This document shows positions 7,607 to 16,534 of a stretch of 64,000 nt of DNA, piece by piece; positions within the stretch are counted from its first letter, which is position 1, and each line of letters starts with the position of its first letter. The position numbers and the translations under genes were made by a program. The notes beneath the pieces were generated by a model. That model saw only the letters and a list, made by a program, of their open reading frames with translations. It was not told where the DNA came from and made no database searches. The stretch comes from Bradyrhizobium sp. CCGUVB4N. GTDB taxonomy: Bacteria; Pseudomonadota; Alphaproteobacteria; Rhizobiales; Xanthobacteraceae. The stretch is from NCBI RefSeq assembly GCF_024199945.1, contig NZ_JANADP010000001.1, forward strand, positions 8,432,001 through 8,496,000, given 5' to 3'.

Positions 7607-9061
7607 ATGTCCCTCCTCATCCGCGGCGGCACCGTCGTCAATCATGATCATTCGCGCCGTGCGGACGTGCTGATCGAAGGCGACAGCATCGTCGCGGTCG
7701 GCGCAGCCATCACGGCGCCGACCGGCGCGGAGATCGTCGATGCGGGTGGCGCCTATATCATTCCGGGCGGCATCGATCCGCACACCCATCTCGAAATGCC
7801 TTTCATGGGCACGGTCACGGCGGACGATTTCGAGTCCGGCACCAAGGCGGCGCTGACCGGGGGCACCACCATGGTGGTCGATTTCTGCCTGCCGGATCCC
7901 GGCCAGTCCATGCTCGCGGCCTACCAGGAATGGCGCCACAAATCCGAGAAGGCGGCCACCGACTACGGCTTCCACATGGCGGTGACGTCATGGTCGAAGC
8001 AGATCTATGACGAGATGGAGACCGTGGTCAAAACCTACGGCATCAACACCTTCAAGCACTTCATGGCCTACAAGGGCGCGCTGATGGTGAACGACGACGA
8101 GCTCTATAACTCGTTCGCGCGCTGCGCCCATCTCGGCGCCATGCCTGTCGTGCACGCGGAGAACGGCGACGTCGTCGCCCTGATGCAGGAGGCTCTGATC
8201 GCACGCGGCGTCACCGGCCCCGAGGGCCACGCCTATTCGCGACCGCCGGAAGTCGAGGGCGAAGCCACCAACCGCGCCATCATGATCGCTGATATGACGG
8301 GAACGCCGGTCTATATCGTTCACACCAGCTGCCGCGAGGCGCACGAGGCGATCGCGCGGGCACGGGCCGCGGGAAAACGCGTCTATGGCGAACCGCTGAT
8401 CCAGCATCTGTTGCTCGATGAGCGCGAATATCAGAACAAGGACTGGAATCATTCCGCACAGCGCGTGATGTCGCCCCCGTTCCGCGACAAGTCGCATCAG
8501 GACAGTCTTTGGGCCGGCCTGCAGTCCGGCTCGCTTCAAGTGGTCGCGACTGATCACTGCGCCTTCACCACCGAGCAGAAGCGGTTCGGGCTCGGCGACT
8601 TCAGAAAAATCCCGAACGGTACCGGCGGCCTGGAAGATCGTCTCGCGCTGCTGTGGACCGCGGGCGTCGCCACCGGGCGGCTGACAAAGGAGGAATTCGT
8701 CGCGGTGACTTCGGCGAACATCGCCCGCATCCTCAATATCTATCCGCGCAAGGGCGCGGTCGCCGTCGGCTCGGATGCCGACATCGTGGTTTGGGATCCA
8801 AATGCGACGAAGACCATCAGCGCGAAACGGCAGATGAGCCGGATCGACTACAACGTGTTCGAAGGCTTTGCCTGCACCGGCGGGCCGGCCGCGACGCTCT
8901 CGCGCGGTCGCATCGTGTGGAAGGATGGCGGTCTGCGTGCCGAAGCGGGCGACGGACATTATGTCGAGCGGCCGGCCTTCTCGCCGGTGCACGTCGCCAA
9001 TTCAACGTGGAAAGAGCTGACCGCCCCGCGCGCGGTGCCACGCGGAGCGGTGACGCCGTAG
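7607..9061 (+). CDS. hydA: D-hydantoinase / dihydropyrimidinase
   Basis: A 484-residue cyclic amidohydrolase that opens dihydropyrimidine or 5-substituted hydantoin rings to N-carbamoyl amino acids. All binuclear-metal ligands known for Bacillus D-hydantoinase are found at matching or near-matching positions: His59 and His61 (DPHTHLEMPF), the carboxylated Lys150 (FKHFMAYKG), His183, His239 and Asp316 (ATDHCAF). Length is normal for the family. ATG 7607 is 77 bp after the tetR stop. No carbamoylase or dihydropyrimidine dehydrogenase gene is adjacent, so a role in reductive pyrimidine breakdown is likely but not shown by context. Confidence 0.92.
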   Translation: MSLLIRGGTVVNHDHSRRADVLIEGDSIVAVGAAITAPTGAEIVDAGGAYIIPGGIDPHTHLEMPFMGTVTADDFESGTKAALTGGTTMVVDFCLPDPGQSMLAAYQEWRHKSEKAATDYGFHMAVTSWSKQIYDEMETVVKTYGINTFKHFMAYKGALMVNDDELYNSFARCAHLGAMPVVHAENGDVVALMQEALIARGVTGPEGHAYSRPPEVEGEATNRAIMIADMTGTPVYIVHTSCREAHEAIARARAAGKRVYGEPLIQHLLLDEREYQNKDWNHSAQRVMSPPFRDKSHQDSLWAGLQSGSLQVVATDHCAFTTEQKRFGLGDFRKIPNGTGGLEDRLALLWTAGVATGRLTKEEFVAVTSANIARILNIYPRKGAVAVGSDADIVVWDPNATKTISAKRQMSRIDYNVFEGFACTGGPAATLSRGRIVWKDGGLRAEAGDGHYVERPAFSPVHVANSTWKELTAPRAVPRGAVTP

Positions 9062-9074
9062 CAACCCAGCGGCG

Positions 9075-9785
9075 TCAGAAACGATAATTCACGCCGACCG
9101 TCACGGTATGAATTCTGTCCTTCAGGTTTCCCGAGAAGGTGCGTCCGATCGAGTCGACCAGAACGAAATCGTTGGCGCCGAAATCGTAGTAATTGTACTC
9201 GACGTTCGCAGACCAGTGCTGCGCGAATGCCCAATCGAGACCGACGCCGGCCGTCCACCCGCTACGCGTCATGGTCCCCTTTGGATCAATCGGAAATCCC
9301 AGGACAGGCGGCGTGAAAACGATGTCTGCCTTTTCTCGCGTCCAGGCGGCACCGCCGCGGGCATAGGCGAGCCAGCTGCCGGCGAAAGTATAGCCGAGGC
9401 GCGCTGTCGCCGATGCGAGGAAGTCGTTGCCGACGGTGAATTGCGTCGGGAACAGCAGGCCGCCGGAAGTACCGATGCCCGGCGTCTTGCTGGTCAGGCT
9501 CGACCAAGCGGCTCGGCCTTCGACGCCGACGACCCAGGCCGATGCAAACTGATAATCGCAGCCGATCTGTCCGCCGCCGATGAAACCCGTGGAGGTGAAA
9601 TCGCCCGAGCTTCTGATTTTGTCATAGCTGAAGTCGCCTCCCGCATGCACACCGGCGAAACAGCCGGTCCAGCTGAATGGCTGGGCCGCTATCGGAGCCT
9701 TGACCGCGAGATCAGCGGCGATTGCCGCGCTTGCAAATCCCATAATCGAAATCAAACCAACGCCAACCGCAACAAGACGACGCAT
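9075..9785 (-). CDS. outer-membrane beta-barrel protein (Omp25/RopB-like porin family)
   Basis: A 236-residue protein with a signal peptide (about residues 1-23, cleaving after SAAIAA) and a C-terminal barrel ending in alternating aromatic strands and a terminal Phe (TVTVGVNYRF), which is the OMP assembly signal. The sequence FSWTGCFAGVHAGGDF near the start of the mature protein is typical of the rhizobial Omp25/31-type surface antigens. The small eight-strand barrel is expected to have a structural or adhesive rather than a large-pore role. The start at 9785 is set by the signal peptide; the frame is open further upstream but carries no export signal. It stands 13 bp from the convergent hydantoinase stop. 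Confidence 0.87.
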   Translation of the reverse strand: MRRLVAVGVGLISIMGFASAAIAADLAVKAPIAAQPFSWTGCFAGVHAGGDFSYDKIRSSGDFTSTGFIGGGQIGCDYQFASAWVVGVEGRAAWSSLTSKTPGIGTSGGLLFPTQFTVGNDFLASATARLGYTFAGSWLAYARGGAAWTREKADIVFTPPVLGFPIDPKGTMTRSGWTAGVGLDWAFAQHWSANVEYNYYDFGANDFVLVDSIGRTFSGNLKDRIHTVTVGVNYRF

Positions 9786-9954
9786 TCCCGGCCCCTGCCA
9801 ATTCCAAAAGTAACGGTGTTCTTGTTGCAGGAAACGGGTTGTTGCGACAGCCTGACACACCATCAAAGTTGTGATTTGCATTGATATGTGGCCAACGCGC
9901 CACAGCGGGAATGGCGCCATACTTGTCGGGACAAGGCGTGCCAGCTTGCCTACG

Positions 9955-11295
9955 CTAATTCTTCTCGACCATGCGAACGGCTGAAGCCGCGCGCGCCAGC
10001 TCGATCGGAAAGGCCCGCTCCAGCCGTGCCTTGCTTGCGCGGAGCATCGCTGCATCAAGCTTGCCCTGCCGCGATCCGTCGAGTGCACATCCAAAGATCC
10101 GGTAGAACTGCGCGCCGTCATAGGCGACGAGCAGCAGATCGACGCCGGCGTTGATCGCCTCGACCACGGCCTTGCAGACGTCGTGCTGATAGATCGCGCC
10201 CATCACGAGATCGTCGGTCATCACCAGGCCCTGGTAGCCCCATTTGTCGCGGATGATTCCATCGACGAGGCGCTTCGAATGCGAAGCAGCATGGTCGGGA
10301 TCGACGGCAGTGAGCGTGATGTGGCCGACCATGAGCGCGCTGTGCGAGTGCGACAGCACCTCGCGGAATGGCAGCCAATCCGTGGCCTCCAGCTCCCTGA
10401 CCGGCGTATCGAGGTTGGCGCTGAAATGATGCGTGTCCGTACGCACACGGCCGATGCCTGGAAAATGCTTCAGTGTCGCGCCGACGCCGGAGGCCTCCAG
10501 TCCGTTCACATAAGCGCTCGCGATCGTGCTGACGACAACGGGGTCGGTGGCAATCGCGCGCTGGCCGATCAACGTATGGAAATCAAGGCGATTGCGCCGA
10601 ACGGGCGGCTTGAGATCGAGCACCGGCGCGAGATTGAGGTTGACGCCAAGGCCGGCGAGTTCGCGGCCGTGGATCCGGCCAAACTCTTCCGCTTTGCTCT
10701 GCTGGTCGTCAGGAGCAAGCCCGGCGAGCGTCGCCAGCGCCGGCACCTTGGTCAGCGGAGGCGCGAGATGTCCGACGATGCCGCCCTCCTGATCCGCGGC
10801 GACGATCAGCGGTGGCAGGCCGGCTGCACGGCGCTTGCCCTGAAGCGCAGCGATCTCGGCACGCAACGCATCGACCGATCGGCCACGGATGTTGTGCCGG
10901 GTGACGTAGACGCCGCCAATCAGCCCCTGCTCGGCGAGGCGCGCGACCTCGGGAAAGGAGGAATAGCCGACCATAAAATGGAGGCCGAGCTGACGCGCCT
11001 CGGTCGCGCCGGCGCTGAGCACATCGTGCTTGCGCAGCTCGAAGCTGAGATGCGCCACCGCCATCAGCATCGGCGGCAGACACCAGAGCATGACAAGGAG
11101 CTTGCCGGCCAGGCTGTGCCAGCGCCCGCGGCGAAGCAACAGGATGGCGATCGTGATGCTAGCAAGGACAAGCGCGATGTTTCCGACGCCGCGCAGCGGA
11201 AGCAGATAGGGATCGTTCTTGTTCGCAGCCGCGAACGCGACGAGAGGCGCCCCAAACCAGAGCAGGATGAGGCCGATACGACGGAGGAATTGCAT
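9955..11295 (-). CDS. membrane-anchored glycoside hydrolase family 3 protein (NagZ-like)
   Basis: A 446-residue protein. The N-terminal 95 residues contain three hydrophobic segments (near 5-24, 36-55 and 62-85), unlike the soluble NagZ family. The rest is a GH3 barrel with LKHFPGIGRVRTDTHH, where the Asp-His dyad of NagZ-type N-acetylglucosaminidases (usually KHFPGHG..DSH) is kept as DTH but the loop His is Ile. MTDDLVMGAI carries the nucleophile Asp. The likely reaction is release of N-acetylglucosamine from cell-wall fragments or another beta-glycoside. The membrane anchor would place it on one face of the inner membrane, which would be unusual for cytosolic recycling. ATG 11295 follows GGAGGAAT. 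Confidence 0.8.
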   Translation of the reverse strand: MQFLRRIGLILLWFGAPLVAFAAANKNDPYLLPLRGVGNIALVLASITIAILLLRRGRWHSLAGKLLVMLWCLPPMLMAVAHLSFELRKHDVLSAGATEARQLGLHFMVGYSSFPEVARLAEQGLIGGVYVTRHNIRGRSVDALRAEIAALQGKRRAAGLPPLIVAADQEGGIVGHLAPPLTKVPALATLAGLAPDDQQSKAEEFGRIHGRELAGLGVNLNLAPVLDLKPPVRRNRLDFHTLIGQRAIATDPVVVSTIASAYVNGLEASGVGATLKHFPGIGRVRTDTHHFSANLDTPVRELEATDWLPFREVLSHSHSALMVGHITLTAVDPDHAASHSKRLVDGIIRDKWGYQGLVMTDDLVMGAIYQHDVCKAVVEAINAGVDLLLVAYDGAQFYRIFGCALDGSRQGKLDAAMLRASKARLERAFPIELARAASAVRMVEKN

Positions 11296-11376
11296 GAAGC
11301 GTCACGTCCGGGGAGTGGCGAATGCTTCGCACCTATCAAAGCGATTTGCGCTCGGCGAGAGGCAAAAGCGCGCCTG

Positions 11377-11454
11377 CACGAAATCTGCAAAAGACTCCTG
11401 AAACCGTGCAGACGTTGATCCCGGCTTCTGCACAAGGGCCGTGCAGATTTCGTG
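11377..11454. promoter_or_regulatory. inverted repeats in the cre-type operon leader
   Basis: A perfect 13-bp inverted repeat (CACGAAATCTGCA at 11377-11389 and its complement at 11442-11454) spans 78 bp. It contains a second palindrome, CTGCAC-N7-GTGCAG, at 11428-11446. The block lies between the divergent GH3 and DUF4173 genes and ends 30 bp before the DUF4173 start. It could be the binding site of the downstream CreB-like regulator or a leader hairpin; the sequence alone does not decide. Confidence 0.45.
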
Positions 11455-11484
11455 ATGCCACCCATCACGAAAGGTCATCTGCAC

Positions 11485-12987
11485 ATGACGAGCCTGGCTT
11501 CGACAATCGCCGCCGACATCCAGCCAATCAGGCATTCCGCCATTCCGGCCAAGGTCGGCCTGGCGCTGGCGCTGGCCGCGCTCGCGGACTGGCTGTTTTA
11601 TGGCGAGCGGATCGGCCTGTCGCTCTCACTCTTTGCGATCGTAATCGCCGTGGTGTCGATGCTGTTCAATCACGACACGCTGGACCTGCGTCGCGCTTTA
11701 ACAGGCGCAGCGATTTTCGTCGCAGGCCTCGTGCCGGCCGTCGAGGAGCTCAACCCGCTGTCGTCCCTGATCCTTGTCGCTGCATTGCTCATGTCGCTTC
11801 TGCTCGCGACCAATCCGGAGACGACCGGGCTCACCGAGCGCGCCCGTGCGCTGCGCAACTTCGTCCTGCTTGGCCCATTCAGGTTCTTCCCCGATGTCCT
11901 TCAGGTCTTCAACATGTCGGCGTTCACGCGCGGCATCGCACTCTGGTTGCTGCCGGCGGCGCTCGGCACCGTCTTCGTCGCCCTGTTCGCCGCGGCCAAT
12001 CCGGTGATCGAGCAGTGGGTGTCCCTGCTCAATCCAAAGATCATCCTCGACTATGTCAGCATCCCGCGCGTGCTGTTCTGGATCATGATGCTGGCGTTGG
12101 TCTGGCCGTTCATCCACGTCCGCTGGCGGCGCAGAAAGGTCGCCACCACCGACGTCGACGATGCTCCCATGCCACCGCCACTGCCGCCCGTAGTCTCGGC
12201 CGAATTCCTCGGCCCCTCCACGATCCTGCGCTCGCTGATCCTGTTCAATCTGCTATTTGCGGCGCAATCGATTCTCGATGGCCTCTATCTCTGGGGTCAC
12301 GTGGCCTTGCCCGCCGACATGACCTACGCGGCCTACGCCCATCGCGGCGCCTATCCGCTGATCGCGACCGCATTGCTCGCCGCCGCCTTCGTGCTGGTCG
12401 CAATGCGTCCGGGCGGACCCGCTGAAAAGTCGACGGTGATCCGTCCGCTGGTTTATCTCTGGGTCGGGCAGAACGTCCTTCTGGTAGCCTCCTCCATCCT
12501 CCGCCTCGACCTTTATGTTGATATCTACATGCTGACTTACTGGCGCATCGCGGCCTTCATCTGGATGGGGCTGGTGGCGCTGGGGCTGATCCTGATCGTG
12601 GCGCGGATCGCACTCGACAGGTCCAACCGATGGCTTGTCGGCGCCAACCTGATCGCGTTAACGATCGTGTTGTATAGCTGTTCGCTGGTGAACTTCGATG
12701 CGTTCATCGCCGACTACAATGTTGCGCACAGCCGGGAAGTTTCGGGCAGAGGCATGTCGATCGACGTCAACTATCTTTCACAACTTGGACCACAAGCCTT
12801 ACCCGCGATCGCGAAGCTATTGCCGTTTCGCTCCGATTATACTCTTGTCGGATGCCAGGACCGGCTTGTAGAAGCACAGCGCCTGGACTTGGCCTGGCGG
12901 GCCTGGGGTCTTCGCAGTTGGCGTCTGCAACGCTGGCTGGATGCGCAGGCCAAGAGCTCGACCAACAATGGTCAGCCTGCGGGTTGA
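11485..12987 (+). CDS. DUF4173 (DUF4153-like) polytopic membrane protein
   Basis: A 500-residue membrane protein with about 11-12 hydrophobic helices and a Pro-rich cytoplasmic loop (PMPPPLPPVV) between two sets of helices, matching the DUF4173 family. Its function is not known. The ATG at 11485 (MTSLAST) is chosen because AAAGG precedes it; GTG/ATG codons at 11452-11455 would add a short polar leader. It is the first gene of a three-gene operon with a CreB-like response regulator (12 bp gap) and a CreC-like kinase. In gammaproteobacteria creBC is linked to a different membrane protein (creD), so this protein may play an analogous role as output or signal partner. Confidence 0.75.
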   Translation: MTSLASTIAADIQPIRHSAIPAKVGLALALAALADWLFYGERIGLSLSLFAIVIAVVSMLFNHDTLDLRRALTGAAIFVAGLVPAVEELNPLSSLILVAALLMSLLLATNPETTGLTERARALRNFVLLGPFRFFPDVLQVFNMSAFTRGIALWLLPAALGTVFVALFAAANPVIEQWVSLLNPKIILDYVSIPRVLFWIMMLALVWPFIHVRWRRRKVATTDVDDAPMPPPLPPVVSAEFLGPSTILRSLILFNLLFAAQSILDGLYLWGHVALPADMTYAAYAHRGAYPLIATALLAAAFVLVAMRPGGPAEKSTVIRPLVYLWVGQNVLLVASSILRLDLYVDIYMLTYWRIAAFIWMGLVALGLILIVARIALDRSNRWLVGANLIALTIVLYSCSLVNFDAFIADYNVAHSREVSGRGMSIDVNYLSQLGPQALPAIAKLLPFRSDYTLVGCQDRLVEAQRLDLAWRAWGLRSWRLQRWLDAQAKSSTNNGQPAG

Positions 12988-12999
12988 GCGGAGAAGCCC

Positions 13000-13704
13000 T
13001 TGGCGCATCGCATTCTCATCGTCGACGACGAGGGCCACATCCGCGAGGTCATCCGCGTCGCCTTGAGGAAGGCCGGCATGGACGTGATCGAAGCACGCGA
13101 CGGCAAGGAGGGACTTCTCCGCTTTGCCGCCGACAAGCCCGATCTGATCGTGCTCGACATCGGCATGCCGGAGTTCGACGGTCTCGATGTCTGCCGCGAG
13201 GTTCGCAAGACGTCCGACGTGCCGATCCTGTTCCTGTCGGCGCGCGACGAGGAGATCGATCGCGTGCTCGGCCTCGAAATCGGCGGCGACGACTACGTGA
13301 CAAAGCCGTTCAGCCCGCGCGAGCTGGTGGCGCGGGTCAACGTCATCCTGCGCCGCCTCACGCCCCGCAACGGCGAGGCCAAGTCCGGCCCCGCCGCCTT
13401 GTCGCAAGGCGGCCTGCTGATCGATCCCGAGCAGCATGTCGCAACCTTCGCCGGCACACCGCTGAAGCTGACCGCCATCGAGTTCGGCATTCTGCGCGCG
13501 TTCCTGACCCGACCGACCTCGGTGTTCAACCGCGAACAGCTGATGCGCGCGGCCTATCAGCTCAACATCCAGGTCTCCGACCGCACCATCGACAGCCACA
13601 TCCGCAACATCCGCGCCAAGCTCGCAGCGGCTTCCTGCGACAACGTGATCGAGACCATCCACGGCGTCGGCTTCAAGCTCGGCCGCTGTGAGACAGAGGC
13701 ATGA
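13000..13704 (+). CDS. creB: CreB-like OmpR-family response regulator
   Basis: A 234-residue regulator. The receiver domain (residues 1-120) has the acidic pocket VDDE at 8-11 and phospho-acceptor Asp53 (IVLDIGMPEFDG). A winged-helix DNA-binding domain fills the C-terminal 100 residues (LTAIEFGILRAFL ... IRNIRAKL). The start is TTG at 13000 (Leu/Met-Ala-His-Arg) with GGAG about 8 bases upstream, 12 bp after the DUF4173 stop. The last codon overlaps the kinase start in an ATGA arrangement. Similarity to CreB rather than PhoB is judged from the DUF4173/kinase context and the LGLEIGGDDYVTKPFSPREL motif, so the symbol is tentative. Confidence 0.85.
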   Translation: MAHRILIVDDEGHIREVIRVALRKAGMDVIEARDGKEGLLRFAADKPDLIVLDIGMPEFDGLDVCREVRKTSDVPILFLSARDEEIDRVLGLEIGGDDYVTKPFSPRELVARVNVILRRLTPRNGEAKSGPAALSQGGLLIDPEQHVATFAGTPLKLTAIEFGILRAFLTRPTSVFNREQLMRAAYQLNIQVSDRTIDSHIRNIRAKLAAASCDNVIETIHGVGFKLGRCETEA

Positions 13705-15287
13705 GTACGGCCCCCGACAAATGGCGGCCGTCGCTCGGGCTCGTGATCTTCGCGGTGCTGGCGACTGTTGCCGTGCTGCCGCTGGTCGGCCTGTTCTTCT
13801 TCCGCCTCTACGACAACCAGCTGATCCGCCAGACCCAGGCGGAGCTGATCGCGCAGAGCCGCGTGCTCGCGACGATCTATGCGCAGGAGGTCGAGGCCCG
13901 GCTCGGCAGCGGCCTGACCCTCGGCCCCGAGGTAGCGCCGGACGTGCTGCCCGATCCCGGCGACCAGTTCACGCCGATCCGGCCCGCACTCGATCTCACC
14001 GCCAACGATCTGTTGCGGCGACGGCCCGACGCGCAAGCGGCTGCGCGGCCGCCGCAGCCGGCTTACGTCGAGATCGGCGCCAAGCTGACGCCGATCATCC
14101 GCGAGACGCAGAAGGTGACGCTGGCCGGCTTTCGCATCCTCGATCCGCAGGGCGTGGTGATCGCCGGGCGGCAGGAGGTCGGGCAGTCGCTCGCCCATAT
14201 CGAGGAGGTCTCCGACGCACTGCACGGCCAGTACCGCGCCACCTTGCGCAACCGCGTGCCGGACAAACCGCCGCCGCCGATCTATTCCTTCAGCCGTGGA
14301 CTTGGCGTGCATGTGTTCTCGGCGATGCCCGTGATCGTCAACAACCGCGTTGCCGGGGTGATCTATACCACGCGGACGCCGAGCAACATTTTCGATCATC
14401 TCTATCAGGAGCGCGCCAAATTCGTGCTGGCGGGGCTCGCCGTGATCCTCGGCACGATCGCGATTGGGCTGGTGTTCTCGCGCACCATCACGCTGCCGAT
14501 GCGCGAGCTGATCGACCGCGCCGTCAGAATCGGCCGTGGCGACCGCGAGGCGTTCCAGCCGCTCCGGCACTACGGCACACGCGAGTTTGCCCAGCTCTCG
14601 CACAGCTTTCTTGGCATGGCCGAGCAGCTGGCGCGGCGCTCCGACTATATCGCGACGTTCTCGGCCCATCTCACCCACGAGCTGAAATCGCCGCTGACCT
14701 CGATCAAGGGCGCGGCCGAGCTGTTGCAGGATTCATTTCAGGGCAAGCCCGAAGGCCTCACACCGGCCGAGCAGCGAACCTTCATCGCCAACATCCTGTC
14801 CGACACCCAGCGGCTGGAGGCGATGGCGCAGCGGCTGCGCGAGCTCGCGCGGGCCGAAAGCCTGCCGCAGAACGAGCGGACGGAGCTGGCACCCGTGATC
14901 GCGGACCTCCGGAGCCGGTTTCCGGCAAGCGCGATCGAGGCCAGCGGCAGCCTCGAGCGGCCGATCGGCATGTCCGGCGAGAAGGCGCTGATCGTGCTGT
15001 CGCATCTCGCCGACAACGCGATCCGGCACAAGGCTGGGATAATCAGGCTGGAGGCGGTCGACGAGCGGACGACGCTGCGACTGACTGTGAGCAATGACGG
15101 CGAGCCGATCTCGGCGCCGAACCGCGACAGGATCTTTGACGCGTTCTTCACGACCCGCCGCGACCAGGGCGGCACCGGTATGGGGCTCGCGATCGCGCGG
15201 GCGGTGATGGCGAGCCATGGCGGCTCGATCAGGCTCAAGCCGACCGCCGACGGCGTGGCCTTCGAGCTGCAATTCCCTGCGGCCTAG
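13701..15287 (+). CDS. creC: CreC-like sensor histidine kinase
   Basis: A 528-residue inner-membrane kinase. TM1 is at about 13-34, a periplasmic sensor domain fills 36-238, TM2 is at about 241-262, and a HAMP linker follows. The phospho-acceptor is His326 in HLTHELKSPLTSIKGA. The ATP-binding domain has an N box (LSHLADNAIRH) and G box (GTGMGLAIARAVMASHGG). Phosphate should pass to Asp53 of the CreB-like protein, whose gene overlaps by 4 bp. The signal is unknown; in enterobacteria CreC responds to carbon and metabolic state. Its stop overlaps by 3 bp the stop of a convergent small membrane protein gene. Confidence 0.87.
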   Translation: MSTAPDKWRPSLGLVIFAVLATVAVLPLVGLFFFRLYDNQLIRQTQAELIAQSRVLATIYAQEVEARLGSGLTLGPEVAPDVLPDPGDQFTPIRPALDLTANDLLRRRPDAQAAARPPQPAYVEIGAKLTPIIRETQKVTLAGFRILDPQGVVIAGRQEVGQSLAHIEEVSDALHGQYRATLRNRVPDKPPPPIYSFSRGLGVHVFSAMPVIVNNRVAGVIYTTRTPSNIFDHLYQERAKFVLAGLAVILGTIAIGLVFSRTITLPMRELIDRAVRIGRGDREAFQPLRHYGTREFAQLSHSFLGMAEQLARRSDYIATFSAHLTHELKSPLTSIKGAAELLQDSFQGKPEGLTPAEQRTFIANILSDTQRLEAMAQRLRELARAESLPQNERTELAPVIADLRSRFPASAIEASGSLERPIGMSGEKALIVLSHLADNAIRHKAGIIRLEAVDERTTLRLTVSNDGEPISAPNRDRIFDAFFTTRRDQGGTGMGLAIARAVMASHGGSIRLKPTADGVAFELQFPAA

Positions 15288-15424
15288 ATCGCGAACACCC
15301 AGGCGGCGACGATGGTGCCGATGGTGACGAGACCAGCGATGGTCCAGCCGGCGACATATTCCAGCTCAGGATGACCGGTCGCCCGCATGATCTCTGCCGG
15401 ATCGGCGGTATGCTTCTCTGCCAT
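15284..15424 (-). CDS. small single-pass membrane protein
   Basis: A 46-residue peptide, shorter than most gene finders report. It begins MAEKHTADPAEIMRATGHPE and ends in one hydrophobic helix (about residues 26-45). The ATG at 15424 precedes a charged N-terminus that would stay in the cytoplasm, with the tail-anchored helix at the C-terminus. The frame is open further upstream, but that part is Arg/Ser rich and looks spurious. It overlaps the creC stop tail to tail. Function unknown; confidence rests on the coherent amphipathic-plus-TM layout. Confidence 0.55.
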   Translation of the reverse strand: MAEKHTADPAEIMRATGHPELEYVAGWTIAGLVTIGTIVAAWVFAI

Positions 15425-15710
15425 GACTGCCTCGCACGTGTTTCCCCGTGTCATGGATAAGTCGCACCAGCCGCCATTAGGTTCCATCACGGACGCGCGA
15501 ATGGCGAAAAAGTCGAAAACAACCCCATGCAAAGTAGAACGACCTTGCCGCCCTGAGACGGGGTCGCGCGTCCCAACCATTTGACCCGTCGAGCCAAAAC
15601 CGCCGCGCCGCGCAAATCGCCATGCGTGCCGTATCTTGCGCTGCAAAATCCGATTGCATGCTAGACTGGATGCACGCGATCCAAGGCACGTGACAGGGCG
15701 GGAGAGAAGC

Positions 15711-16124
15711 ATGGCCGACGACAAGACCAAGCGGGGCGGAGCGGACCGCAAGCTGATTGCGCTCACCGAAAAATACGAAGTCGCCTATTGGTCGAAGAAA
15801 TTCAAGGTGACGCCGGCCAAGCTGAAATACGCGGTCAAGAAGGTCGGCCACTCCGCGAGAAAGGTAGAAGAGTACATCAAGCTCCAGAAGCACCGCGCCG
15901 CCGACAAGAGCCGGATTGCCCTCGGCGAAGCCTATGAGGTCCGCTACTGGTCGAAGAAGTTCAAGATCACGCCGGCCAGGCTGAAGGCGGCCGTCGCAGC
16001 CGCGGGCCATTCTTCGAAGAAGGTCGAGGCGTATCTGAGCGCGCAGAAGGCGGCGAAGAAGAAGAAGACCAAGAAGACCACCAAGAAGACCGCCAGGAAG
16101 AAGACATCCGCTTCGCGGAAGTAG
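15711..16124 (+). CDS. tandem DUF3606-like protein with lysine-rich C-terminal tail
   Basis: A 137-residue basic protein with two copies of the same about 43-residue module (residues about 14-57 and 66-108). Each has the pattern YEVxYWSKKFKxTPAxLKxAV, then GHSxxKVExYxxxQK. This matches the short DUF3606 module, a small helix-turn-helix-like fold. The last 27 residues are almost entirely Lys, Thr, Ala and Arg, resembling a histone H1 or alphaproteobacterial nucleoid-protein tail. A DNA-binding or chromosome-compacting role is plausible but unproven. ATG 15711 follows GGGAGAGAAGC. It is monocistronic between the small membrane protein and the second sedolisin. Confidence 0.8.
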   Translation: MADDKTKRGGADRKLIALTEKYEVAYWSKKFKVTPAKLKYAVKKVGHSARKVEEYIKLQKHRAADKSRIALGEAYEVRYWSKKFKITPARLKAAVAAAGHSSKKVEAYLSAQKAAKKKKTKKTTKKTARKKTSASRK

Positions 16125-16534
16125 GCCGGCCAAGTCATCAAGACATAGCCGAGACATCGGGACACCTGTCCGCAAGCCCGGCACATCAGCCGGCGTGCAT
16201 CGCGCCCTCGCGCACGCACGGCGATTGTGACAATTCAACTGCGTGAGATCGCCGACTGCGTCAGATCGCTTGGCACATCGATGCTGCGTGCCTGCGATAC
16301 ATTGACGCGATTGTGAGGCGCGCGCGGCGCGTTCGGCTTTGCCGCACCGGCATCCCGCTGTTAGGATGCATTACTTCAGTTTGCTATTTTAGGTTTGGTC
16401 ACCTGACGCGCCGGCGATTTTCTCGCCGCCGCACGACGATTCATTTTCGAACACCAGAACCCTTTCGAACGAACAGGACCTGCGTTCGCAATCCCGGTTT
16501 TCCAGCGCGCCACCTCGTACAAGGAGGAAATACT
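16125..16534. other. non-coding gap before the sedolisin gene
   Basis: 410 bp without a convincing gene. The frame of the downstream peptidase is open from about 16313, but that part is Arg/Cys-rich and lacks a ribosome site. The last 20 bases hold a strong AAGGAGGAAA for the peptidase. No operator or terminator stood out. Confidence 0.6.

Noticed and set aside
16313..16534. Longer N-terminus for the second sedolisin
   Set aside because: The open frame continues upstream, but it is Arg-rich without a signal peptide. A very strong ribosome site sits just before 16535.
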